A DNA stretch of 14,572 bases from a bacterium (GTDB lineage: Bacteria; Verrucomicrobiota; Verrucomicrobiae; Limisphaerales; J093), in NCBI GenBank assembly GCA_021839785.1, contig JAKCAB010000311.1:1-14572 (forward strand), given 5' to 3'. The notes under the pieces were generated by a model. The model searched no databases, was not told the DNA's origin, and saw only the letters and a program-made list of their open reading frames with translations. The translations under genes were made by a program, and so were the position numbers. Each line of letters opens with the position of its first letter. Position 1 is the stretch's first letter. Positions 8,030 to 14,572 of this stretch are shown here, one piece after another.

Positions 8030-8947
8030 TCAAGGTGACGGCGTGGGGAGAAGTTCGCATTCCTCCAGAATCCGTTGGATTTGTTCGCGTTCCGGCGTGC
8101 TCAAGGCAAGCAGCGGTTCCGCCATGCGGTCGCCGCACACGCCCAGTAAGGACAGCGCGCATTTGATCGCCTTGAACACCCCGGCCCCGTGATCGCTGAC
8201 GCGGTAGAGGCGGCCGAGATTTTCCACCTGCCGCTGCAAGGTGGCGACTCGCGGTTGGTCGCCGGCGAGCGCGGCCTGGCACAAATCCACGAAAAGCCGC
8301 GGGTGAATCAAGCCGCCGCCGGGCACCCCGCCGTGGCCCCCGGCCGCGACGCCTTCGGCCAACTTTTCCTCTGGCCCCATCAATAGCGTCCAGCCGGGCC
8401 GCAGCTTGGTCAATTCGCACAGGCGCCGAAACCCGGCCATGTCGCCCGAGCTGTCCTTCAGGCCAATAATTCTCTCTTCGTCCAGCAACCGCCGGACCGT
8501 CTCCACGGCAAACGCGGCCTTGGTATAGACCGGGATGTTGTAAAGGAACAGCGGCAACGGCGACTCGCGCACGATCGTCCGCGCCAATGCTTCAAGCTCC
8601 GGTTGGCTTGGCGGATAGTAGTAAGGCACGGTCAGCACGGTGGCGGCCGCGCCTTGGTCGGCGGCACAGGCGGCCAGTTCGAGCGACTGGGTGAGGCAGG
8701 TGTCGGTAATGCCCACCAGCACGGGCGCCCGGCCGCGAACCAGCCGGCAGGTTTCGCGGATGAGTTCCCGGCGGAACCGCAGGCTCAGGCTGGGCACCTC
8801 GCCGGTGCTGCCGAGGATGAAGATGCCGGCCACGCCGCCGGCGATGACGCGCTCCACCTGGCGTTCCTGAGCCGCCAGGTCGAGTTGGTCACGGTCCAGC
8901 AAGGGGGTGACAAGGGGAGGAAAGACACCGCGCCAAGGGGTGTTCAT
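8030..8947 (-). CDS. DapA/NanA superfamily Schiff-base lyase, probably sugar-acid aldolase
   Basis: The 305-residue protein is a single TIM-barrel of the dihydrodipicolinate synthase/N-acetylneuraminate lyase family at the usual length. GSTGE (46-50) is the substrate-carboxylate loop, Tyr136 in LFLYNIP is the general acid/base, and Lys164 in GLKDSSGD forms the Schiff base with pyruvate. Family members include dihydrodipicolinate synthase, sialate lyase and 2-keto-3-deoxygluconate aldolase. The ATG overlaps the stop of the sugar-acid-type transporter gene by 4 bp (ATGA), and sulfatase C follows after 13 bp. This context favours a catabolic aldolase splitting an imported keto-deoxy sugar acid into pyruvate and an aldehyde over a lysine-pathway DapA. 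The exact substrate cannot be read from the sequence. There is no Shine-Dalgarno sequence, so translation is probably coupled to the transporter. Confidence 0.88.
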   Translation of the reverse strand: MNTPWRGVFPPLVTPLLDRDQLDLAAQERQVERVIAGGVAGIFILGSTGEVPSLSLRFRRELIRETCRLVRGRAPVLVGITDTCLTQSLELAACAADQGAAATVLTVPYYYPPSQPELEALARTIVRESPLPLFLYNIPVYTKAAFAVETVRRLLDEERIIGLKDSSGDMAGFRRLCELTKLRPGWTLLMGPEEKLAEGVAAGGHGGVPGGGLIHPRLFVDLCQAALAGDQPRVATLQRQVENLGRLYRVSDHGAGVFKAIKCALSLLGVCGDRMAEPLLALSTPEREQIQRILEECELLPTPSP

Positions 8948-10260
8948 ATCTGGGAGGAGGTTCGGGACAAGTTACGAGTCGAACGGTGTTGAAGGAAGAT
9001 CGCCAATCCAATGAGCGTTGCCGCCGCCACGTAAAAGGCGCCACACCACGCGATGGCTTCGCTCATGTTCGCCACTTCGGTGGGTTGGCGGCCGTACTTG
9101 GCCACCAAGCCCACGAACAGCGGGCCCAGCGCGCCGCCGCCCCAGCCGACCGTGTTCATCAGGCCGGCCGCGGTGCCGCGGGCGCGTGGCTCCACCAGGT
9201 CGTACACGGAGGCGAAAATGCCGGAGTCGTAAAAGCCTTTGCAACAGCCAAAAATCGTCATTGCCAGGATGAGCGTCGTCTTGTCGGTGGTCCGTCCGAC
9301 CATTGCCACGAACGCGGCGCCGATGAGCAAACCGGAGGCTTGGACCAGCATTCGCCCGCCGGCAAAGCGCCGCGAGAGTTTGTCCGCCAACCAGCCGGCC
9401 ACCGGCACGCTGAGCGCGCTGGCGAGGTGAATGAAGATCGTTCCGGACAAGCCGGCGCTCGTGAGCTTGAACCCGAATTTCTCCACCAGAAAAGTCGGCG
9501 TCCACGTGAGGAAGATCGTGGCCACGAAGTTTGCCAGGACGAACGTGAGCATCAGCAACGGCACCGCCGGGCTGCGGAAAATCAGTGTCAGCGCCTCGCC
9601 GACGGACACCGGCGCTGCGGCGCAGTCCGGAGCAGACGCGGGCGGTTCGACGGCGGCATCGGCTTCGCCGCGCGCCGGTTCGCGCAGGAACCGAAACAGC
9701 ACCAATGCGAGCACCATGCCCAGCGAACCGAACATGTAAAAACCCACCCGCCAACCGATGTGCTCGGCGAACCAGGCGCCGATCCAGCTTCCCAGGATGG
9801 TGCCGACATAGACGCTGGATTGGTGAAACGACAGGGCGCGCGAGCGCGTGCGGTGGCTGTGGTAATCGCTCACCAGCGCCATGCTGGCGGGGAAATAAAA
9901 AGTTTCGCCCAGGCCCTCCATCGCGCGGACGGTGACGAAGTGCCAGAGTTTCGAGCACCAGCCGGTGGTGATGGTCACGAAGCTCCAGAAGAGACACCCG
10001 CCCAGGATGAGGTTTTTGCGGCGGAACCGGTCGCAGATGTAGCCGGCGAGGGGCGCGCCCGCCGCATACACCCACATGAACGCGGAGCCGATGAAGCCCA
10101 GTTGCACCGGGTCGAAACCGAATTCCTCCTTGAGCTTGGGAAAAACGGCGAAAATGGCCTGCCGGTCGGCATAGTTGAAAAAGCAGACGAACCAAAGCAT
10201 GCCCACCACCCACCACTTGTAAGCGGCGCGGGGTTTGGCGGGTGACGGTGCGGAGGTCAT
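8944..10260 (-). CDS. MFS transporter, anion:cation symporter (hexuronate/sugar-acid) type
   Basis: The 438-residue integral membrane protein has about twelve hydrophobic segments in two halves. The first helix, beginning at about residue 16 (WWVVGMLWFVCFFNYADRQ), carries the NYADRQ signature of the ACS family (ExuT, GudP, sialic-acid and phthalate carriers). DRFRRKN after helix 2 and DKLSRRF after helix 8 are the A-motif-like loops, and a hydrophilic Ala/Pro/Glu-rich linker near 200-220 joins the halves. It probably imports an acidic monosaccharide by proton symport. It is the first gene of the leftward operon; its stop overlaps the aldolase start. A rightward pepP operon begins 175 bp away on the other strand, so its promoter should lie in 10261-10435. 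No Shine-Dalgarno sequence precedes the ATG. The substrate is inferred from family and neighbours only. Confidence 0.88.
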   Translation of the reverse strand: MTSAPSPAKPRAAYKWWVVGMLWFVCFFNYADRQAIFAVFPKLKEEFGFDPVQLGFIGSAFMWVYAAGAPLAGYICDRFRRKNLILGGCLFWSFVTITTGWCSKLWHFVTVRAMEGLGETFYFPASMALVSDYHSHRTRSRALSFHQSSVYVGTILGSWIGAWFAEHIGWRVGFYMFGSLGMVLALVLFRFLREPARGEADAAVEPPASAPDCAAAPVSVGEALTLIFRSPAVPLLMLTFVLANFVATIFLTWTPTFLVEKFGFKLTSAGLSGTIFIHLASALSVPVAGWLADKLSRRFAGGRMLVQASGLLIGAAFVAMVGRTTDKTTLILAMTIFGCCKGFYDSGIFASVYDLVEPRARGTAAGLMNTVGWGGGALGPLFVGLVAKYGRQPTEVANMSEAIAWCGAFYVAAATLIGLAIFLQHRSTRNLSRTSSQI

Positions 10261-10435
10261 GCCGGTTCAGCGCCAAGGTGCGGCGAGGACCGGCGGGGTC
10301 GCGTTCGTGTCGGCTGTCATGGCGGCAAGGTTTCCTCGCCGGCGGCCAGTCTGCAATCTCATTCCTCCGGGCGCTCATTTCGCCCGCCTTCGCGCTTGCG
10401 CCGGCGCGCCCGCCCTCGGCAACATCCCGCGCAAC
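10261..10435. promoter_or_regulatory. Divergent intergenic region between the transporter and pepP operons
   Basis: These 175 bp must contain or precede the start signals of both operons, because the two flanking genes are transcribed away from it. I see no clear sigma-70 boxes, operator palindrome or riboswitch. On the leftward strand a 17-codon frame (ATG at 10320, TGA at 10267-10269) ends 6 bp before the transporter ATG and could be a leader peptide or chance. The assignment as regulatory rests on gene orientation alone. Confidence 0.35.
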
Positions 10436-11722
10436 ATGCGCCACGCCCCGATCGACGCTCAGCTTTTTGTGGACCACCGCGAGCGGCTCAAGTCGCTGCT
10501 TTTGCCGAACTCGCTCGCGGTCGTCAACGCGAACGACCTTCTGCCGACCAACGCCGATGGCACGCTGCTCATGCAGCCGGCTTCGGACTTGTTTTACCTG
10601 ACCGGCATCGAACAGGAGGAAACCGTTTTGCTCCTGGCGCCGGACGCTTTCGACGAAAAGCAACGGGAGATCCTCTTCGTTCGCCAGCCCAACGAGCAAC
10701 TCAAGACCTGGGAGGGCTACAAGCTCAGCAAGGAAGACGCGACCCGCATTTCCGGGGTGGCGCAGGTGAAGTGGCTTTCCGAGTTTCCCGCCGAACGGCA
10801 CAAGCTCATGTGCGAGGCGGAGCACGTTTATCTCAACTCGAACGAGCACAAGCGCGCGGTGGTGGAGGTGGAGACGCGCGACGCGCGGTTCGCCCGCGAC
10901 CTGCAGCGTCGCTATCCGCTGCACCGCTACGAGCGCCTCGCGCGGCTCATGCACCGGTTGCGGGTGGTGAAGTCGGCAGCGGAGCTCGCCCTGATCAAGC
11001 AGGCGTGCGCGATCACCGGCCACGGTTTCCAGCGCCTCCTCAAATTCATCCAGCCGGGCGTGAACGAATGCGAAGTGGAAGCCGAACTGGCGCATGAGTT
11101 CACGCGCCGCCGGGGCAAGTTCGCTTACAACCCGATCATCGCCGCGGGCGCGAATTCCTGCGTGCTCCATTACAACAGCAACGACCAGACCTGCCAGAAA
11201 GGCGACGTGTTGCTGCTGGACGTCGCGGCCAGTTACGCGAATTACAACTCGGACCTGACGCGCACCGTGCCGGTGAGCGGCCGGTTCACACGGCGGCAGA
11301 AACAGGTGTACAACGCCGTGCTGCGCACGATGCGTGCGATGATCCAGGCGGCGGTGCCCGGCAAGCTGCATCGCGATTGGCAGAAGGAAGCCGAGGCGCT
11401 GCTCACGGAGGAATGCCTGCAGCTCGGCCTGCTCAAGCCGGCCGAGGTTCGCAGGCAAAAGCCCGACGCCCCGGCGGTGAAGAAGTATTTCATGCACGGC
11501 CTGGGCCATGTCATCGGCCTGGACGTGCACGATGTCGGCTTCATGAACGAACCGTTCGCCCCCGGCTGGGTGCTGACGGTCGAGCCGGGCCTGTACCTTC
11601 CCGACGAAGGCTTCGGCATCCGGATCGAAAACACCGCGCTGGTGACCGCCGACGGCCCGGTGGATTTGATGGCGGACATTCCGGCGGAAGCCGATGAAAT
11701 CGAGAGTGCAATGAACCCATGA
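10436..11722 (+). CDS. pepP: Xaa-Pro aminopeptidase (aminopeptidase P, M24B)
   Basis: With the start at MRHAPIDAQLF the protein has 428 residues, the normal size for bacterial aminopeptidase P. A longer in-frame start at 10235 would add 67 low-complexity residues and overlap the divergent transporter gene, so it is rejected. Residues 1-150 form the AMP_N domain (SDLFYLTGIEQEETVLLL). The pita-bread catalytic domain follows with all five metal ligands: D262 (LLLDVAA), D273 (NSDLTRT), H358 (MHGLGHVIG), E383 (TVEPG) and E398 (IRIENT). His245 and His365 match the catalytic histidines. It removes the N-terminal residue from peptides with Pro (or Hyp) in second position, normally in the cytoplasm with two Mn or Co ions. 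No signal peptide is seen. The stop overlaps the activase start by 4 bp (ATGA), so it is translationally coupled to the glycyl-radical genes. Confidence 0.93.
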   Translation: MRHAPIDAQLFVDHRERLKSLLLPNSLAVVNANDLLPTNADGTLLMQPASDLFYLTGIEQEETVLLLAPDAFDEKQREILFVRQPNEQLKTWEGYKLSKEDATRISGVAQVKWLSEFPAERHKLMCEAEHVYLNSNEHKRAVVEVETRDARFARDLQRRYPLHRYERLARLMHRLRVVKSAAELALIKQACAITGHGFQRLLKFIQPGVNECEVEAELAHEFTRRRGKFAYNPIIAAGANSCVLHYNSNDQTCQKGDVLLLDVAASYANYNSDLTRTVPVSGRFTRRQKQVYNAVLRTMRAMIQAAVPGKLHRDWQKEAEALLTEECLQLGLLKPAEVRRQKPDAPAVKKYFMHGLGHVIGLDVHDVGFMNEPFAPGWVLTVEPGLYLPDEGFGIRIENTALVTADGPVDLMADIPAEADEIESAMNP

Positions 11723-12672
11723 TGACCACGATTGCCCTGGACCTGCCCTCCCACACGGCGGGGACCGACACCGACGGCCTGATTTTCAACATTCAAAGAT
11801 ACGCGATCCACGACGGCCCCGGCATTCGCACGACGGTGTTCCTGAAAGGTTGCCCGCTCCGCTGCCAGTGGTGCCACAACCCGGAGAGCCAATCGGCCCG
11901 GCCCGAAGTCATGGTGGTTGAGAGCCGGTGTGTGGTGTGTGGCGAATGTCGCCGGGTCTGCACCTTCACCCGGGCGCTGCCCGGCGAAGGACCGCTGCCG
12001 CCGCGGGTCGAAGGCTGCAACCTTTGTGGCGATTGCGTCGAAGCGTGCCCGACCGGCGCGCGCCAGATTCTCGGCCGGCGAATGACGGTGGACGAGGTGA
12101 TGGAGCAGATCGCCGCAGACAGGCCCTTCTACGAAGAGTCCGACGGCGGCGTCACGTTCTCCGGCGGGGAACCGCTGAGCCAGTTGGCGTTTCTGCGCGG
12201 CTTGCTCCAGGCCTGCCGGTCGCGCGGCCTGCGCACGGCCGTGGATACCTGCGGCTTTGCCTGCACCGACGCGCTGTTGGACGTGGCGCGGCGCACGGAC
12301 CTGATCCTCTTCGATCTGAAACTGATGGATGACGCGCGCCACCGTGCCTTCACCGGCGTCTCCAACGAGCCCATCCTGGCGAACCTGAAGGCGCTGGATC
12401 TGATTCACAAAAATTTCTGGATCCGCGTTCCGCTGATCCCGGGGATCAACGATGACGCCGCGAACCTGGAAGCGACAGCCCGCTTTGTCGCTTCGCTGTA
12501 CGGGGCCGCCCAGGTTTGCGTGTTGCCCTACCACGCCATCGGCGCCAACAAGTTCCGCCGGCTGGGCCGGCCAGTGCCGCCGGACGGCCTGAATCCACCC
12601 TCCGCCGAGCAGGTGCAAGCGGCCGTGGACATCTTCAAGTCGCTGGGCCTGCGGATTCGCGCCGGCGGCTGA
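11719..12672 (+). CDS. Glycyl-radical enzyme activase (radical SAM, PflA-like)
   Basis: The 317-residue protein carries the radical SAM cluster CPLRCQWC (Cys45, Cys49, Cys52) preceded by IHDGPGIRTTVFLKG, the signature of GRE activases. A ferredoxin-like insert follows with two four-Cys sets: C71, C74, C77, C81 and C100, C103, C106, C110, as in activases of the glycerol-dehydratase and hydroxyproline-dehydratase type rather than PflA itself. FSGGEP (147-152) and DTCG (176-179) line the SAM site, and LPYHAIGANKFRRLG near 269-283 is the conserved C-terminal segment. It abstracts hydrogen from the Gly of its partner GRE to make the radical, and works only without oxygen. The partner begins 75 bp downstream. 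The ATG overlaps the pepP stop; a second ATG at 11722 would serve equally. Unlike its partner, this gene looks intact. It would require a reducing, anaerobic niche. Confidence 0.95.
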   Translation: MMTTIALDLPSHTAGTDTDGLIFNIQRYAIHDGPGIRTTVFLKGCPLRCQWCHNPESQSARPEVMVVESRCVVCGECRRVCTFTRALPGEGPLPPRVEGCNLCGDCVEACPTGARQILGRRMTVDEVMEQIAADRPFYEESDGGVTFSGGEPLSQLAFLRGLLQACRSRGLRTAVDTCGFACTDALLDVARRTDLILFDLKLMDDARHRAFTGVSNEPILANLKALDLIHKNFWIRVPLIPGINDDAANLEATARFVASLYGAAQVCVLPYHAIGANKFRRLGRPVPPDGLNPPSAEQVQAAVDIFKSLGLRIRAGG

Positions 12673-12712
12673 ATTGGCGGCGCTTCGATGCCGGGGCGAT
12701 GCTAACTCCACC

Positions 12713-12740
12713 GTGACACGGACGGCGGGTTGCTTATACT
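12713..12740 (+). promoter_or_regulatory. Possible sigma-70-like promoter giving a leaderless transcript
   Basis: GTGACA (12713-12718) and TATACT (12735-12740) are separated by 16 bp, five of six matches to each bacterial consensus hexamer. The GRE ATG follows the -10 box by only 7 bp, so transcription would begin at or next to the start codon. The lack of a Shine-Dalgarno sequence agrees with a leaderless message. In a 75-bp gap a chance match is possible. Confidence 0.35.
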
Positions 12741-14177
12741 CCCGCCCATGACAGACCGGACTGCCCGTCTCCGTCGCCTGAGCCTCGACACGCCGCCGTC
12801 CCTCACCGGCGAGCGCGCGTGGCTAATGACCGAGTTTTACCAGGCCCACGACGGCAAGTTCTCCGTGCCGGTCATGCGGGCGCGGGCGTTCCTTCACCTC
12901 TGCCAGCACAAGGCGATTTACCTCGGCGAGGACGAACTCATCGTCGGCGAGCGCGGCCCGGCGCCCAAGGTAGTGCCGACTTTTCCCGAACTGACCTGCC
13001 ACAGCGTCGAGGACCTGCGCATTTTGAACTCGCGGCCCAAGACCTGGTATCGTGTGAGTGAGGAGTGCATCAAGCTCTACGAGGAGAAGGTCATCCCTTA
13101 CTGGCGCGGGCGCTCGATGCGCGATCGGATGTTTGCCGAGCTGCCGCCGGAATGGCGCGATGCCTACGACGCCGGCCTCTTCACCGAATTCATGGAGCAA
13201 CGCGCCCCCCGGGCACACCGTCCTCGACGACAAGATTTACTCGAAGGGGATGCTGGACTTCAAAAAGGACATCGCCGATGCCATCGCCAAGCTCGATTTC
13301 CTCAATGACCCGCAAGCGTACGAAAAGCGCGAGGCGCTGAAGTCCTTCGACATTTCCTGCGACGCGCTGATCGTCTTCGCCGAAAGGCACGCCGCGCTGG
13401 CCGGAGAACTCGCGGCGAAGTAGACGCGCTCGGAGCGCAAGGCAGAGTTACTCAAGATCGCGGAAGTCTGCTCGCACGTTCCCGCCCACGCGCCGCGCAA
13501 TTTCCATGAGGCGCTCCAGTATTACTGGTTCTGCCATCTCGCGGTGATCACCGAGCTGAACGGCTGGGACTCGTTCAATCCCGGCCATCTCGACCAGCAC
13601 CTGCTGCCTTTCTACGAACGCGGCCTGGCCGATGGCACGCTCACCAAAGAAAGCGCCCGCGAGTCGCTGGAGTGCTTCTTCATCGAGTTTAACAACCATC
13701 CCGCGCCGCCCAAAGTCGGGGTGACCGCTGCCGAGAGTGGCACGTACACCGACTTTGCGAACATCAACATCGGCGGTCTGCTCCGCGACGGCTCGGACGG
13801 CGCGAACGAGCTGTCGCACATCCTGCTCGACATCGTGGACGAGATGCACCTCCTCCAGCCGAGCACGAACATCCAGCTTTCGCGCAAGACTCCCGACGCG
13901 CTCCTTAAGCACGCGCTCCGCGTGGTGAGTCGCGGCTACGGCTTCCCGTCCATCTTCAACGCCGACACGGTCGTCGAGGAGCAACTCCGCCAGGGCAAAA
14001 GCCTCGAAGACGCGCGGGCCGGGGGTTGCAGCGGCTGCGTGGAAGTCGGCGCCTTCGGTAAGGAAGCGTACATCCTCACTGGCTACTTTAATTTGGTGAA
14101 GGTGCTGGAACTCACATTGCACAACGGCCTTGATCCGCGCACCGGCAAGCAACTCGGACCGCGCGCCGGAGGACCTG

Positions 14178-14272
14178 AAGTGAAGGATTCAGCCGACGCG
14201 CGCGATGCGGACGCTCTCTCTTCCACCGGGAGAGAGGGTCGGGGTGAGGGGGCGGCCTGTCCAGTTCTCAGA
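14178..14272. repeat. Small dispersed-type repeat inserted in frame in the GRE gene
   Basis: The family reads from the Gly-rich GPRAGGPE segment almost directly into TYADLFSAF, but here about 28 additional codons intervene without changing frame. The extra DNA contains the hairpin CTCTCTC (14214-14220) / GAGAGAG (14230-14236) and, on the other strand, reads LTPTLSPGGRE. From memory that translated phrase recurs in intergenic repeats of several Gram-negative lineages. The boundaries are approximate because they come from remembered family sequences. Confidence 0.55.
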
Positions 14273-14538
14273 ACTTACGCCGACCTCTTCTCCGCCTTCC
14301 GACGGCAGCTTCGGCATTTCCTTAACATCAAAATCGCCGGCAGCCGCTTGATCGAGCGAATGTATGCCGACCATATGCCCGCGCCGTTCCTAAGCGTGCT
14401 GATCGACGACTGCATCGCCAAGGGCCGCGACTACAACGCCGGCGGCGCCCGCTACAACAACACCTTCATTCAAATGGTGGGCCTCGGCAGCATCACCGAC
14501 TGCCTGAGCGCGGTGAGGGAGATGTGTTTTGAGGACGG

Positions 14539-14561
14539 CGTTTCGGCGGGCCGCCGAAACG
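14539..14561. repeat. Perfect 11-bp-arm palindrome near the window end
   Basis: CGTTTCGGCGG (14539-14549) and CCGCCGAAACG (14551-14561) are exact complements around one central G. Outer arms CGGCGT (14536-14541) and ACGCCG (14565-14570) can extend the pairing with a bulge. The core resembles the GTTTCGGCG/CGCCG hairpin in the element at 3205-3319. It lies inside the GRE frame just after FEDG, where the translation stops resembling the family. Confidence 0.5.
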
Positions 14562-14572
14562 AACACGCCGGC

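Larger units (their letters stand above)
12748..14572 (+). pseudogene. hypD: Glycyl radical enzyme, trans-4-hydroxy-L-proline dehydratase-like; frameshifted, with in-frame stop, C-terminus off window
   Basis: Conceptual translation gives about 608 residues of a family of roughly 790; the glycyl-radical Gly lies outside the window. The start MTDRTARLRRL gives the family N-terminus. Frame 1 is lost at a C6 run (13205-13210); deleting one C restores APGHTVLDD. An in-frame TAG at 13421-13423 falls where the family has Glu, one G-to-T change from GAG. The frame then stays open to the edge. The catalytic Cys is in GGCSGCVEVGAFGKEAY (Cys430, 14036-14038) with Glu432 beside it. His156, Asp274, Ser330, Phe336 and Tyr446 match, at a constant offset of four, residues I recall as substrate-binding in Clostridioides difficile HypD (160, 278, 334, 340, 450). 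The reaction would be dehydration of hydroxyproline to pyrroline-5-carboxylate. About 28 extra residues derive from an inserted repeat (14178-14272). This hypD is unrelated to the hydrogenase-maturation gene of that name. Family is firm, substrate likely, integrity doubtful. Confidence 0.82.

Noticed and set aside
10267..10320. 17-codon leader frame before the transporter
   Set aside because: It has no ribosome-binding site and no attenuator structure or regulatory codon run; such short frames are common by chance.
10235..10435. N-terminal extension of aminopeptidase P from an upstream ATG
   Set aside because: It is low complexity, overlaps the divergent transporter gene, and the family normally begins close to MRHAPIDAQ.
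13421..13423. TAG read as pyrrolysine
   Set aside because: The family has Glu here, the position is not catalytic, and a separate frameshift upstream makes decay or error more likely.
1..14572. CRISPR arrays, tRNA or rRNA genes, integrase/transposase genes
   Set aside because: No regularly spaced direct repeats, cloverleaf sequences or transposase motifs were seen on either strand.

Overview
The window is GC-rich, densely coding DNA, most likely from the Verrucomicrobiota/Planctomycetota (PVC) side of the bacteria. The reasons are three secreted sulfatases in a row, a URO-D-family paralogue beside polysaccharide genes, an esterase fused to a six-hairpin domain, starts with almost no Shine-Dalgarno sequence, and small GC-rich dispersed repeats. 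This placement is inference, because there is no marker gene.

Layout. Positions 1-10260 are transcribed leftward. Read in transcription order they encode an ACS-type MFS transporter, a DapA/KDG-aldolase-like lyase (4-bp overlap), sulfatase C (13-bp gap), sulfatase B (14-bp gap), then after 149 bp sulfatase A, then after a repeat-bearing 490-bp gap a secreted esterase/six-hairpin fusion, and finally a URO-D family protein cut by the window edge. The set fits uptake and breakdown of a sulfated and possibly acylated, uronate- or amino-sugar-containing glycan: desulfation and de-esterification outside the cytoplasm, import of a sugar acid, and aldol cleavage inside. From 10436 to the right edge the genes run rightward: aminopeptidase P (pepP), a glycyl-radical-enzyme (GRE) activase overlapping it by 4 bp, and a GRE that runs off the window.

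The most interesting part is this right-hand operon. After correcting one frameshift and one stop codon, the GRE aligns closely (by memory of the family) with trans-4-hydroxy-L-proline dehydratase. It keeps the catalytic Cys, the Glu next to it and five further residues that I recall as substrate-binding, all at a constant numbering offset. Together with aminopeptidase P it suggests use of hydroxyproline from proline/hydroxyproline-rich peptides. The GRE gene is nevertheless damaged or unusual: an extra C in a C6 run, an in-frame TAG where the family has Glu, an in-frame insertion of a small repeat, and a palindrome at the window end. It is either a decaying pseudogene or partly a sequencing artefact.

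No tRNA, rRNA, CRISPR array, transposase or replication origin was seen.
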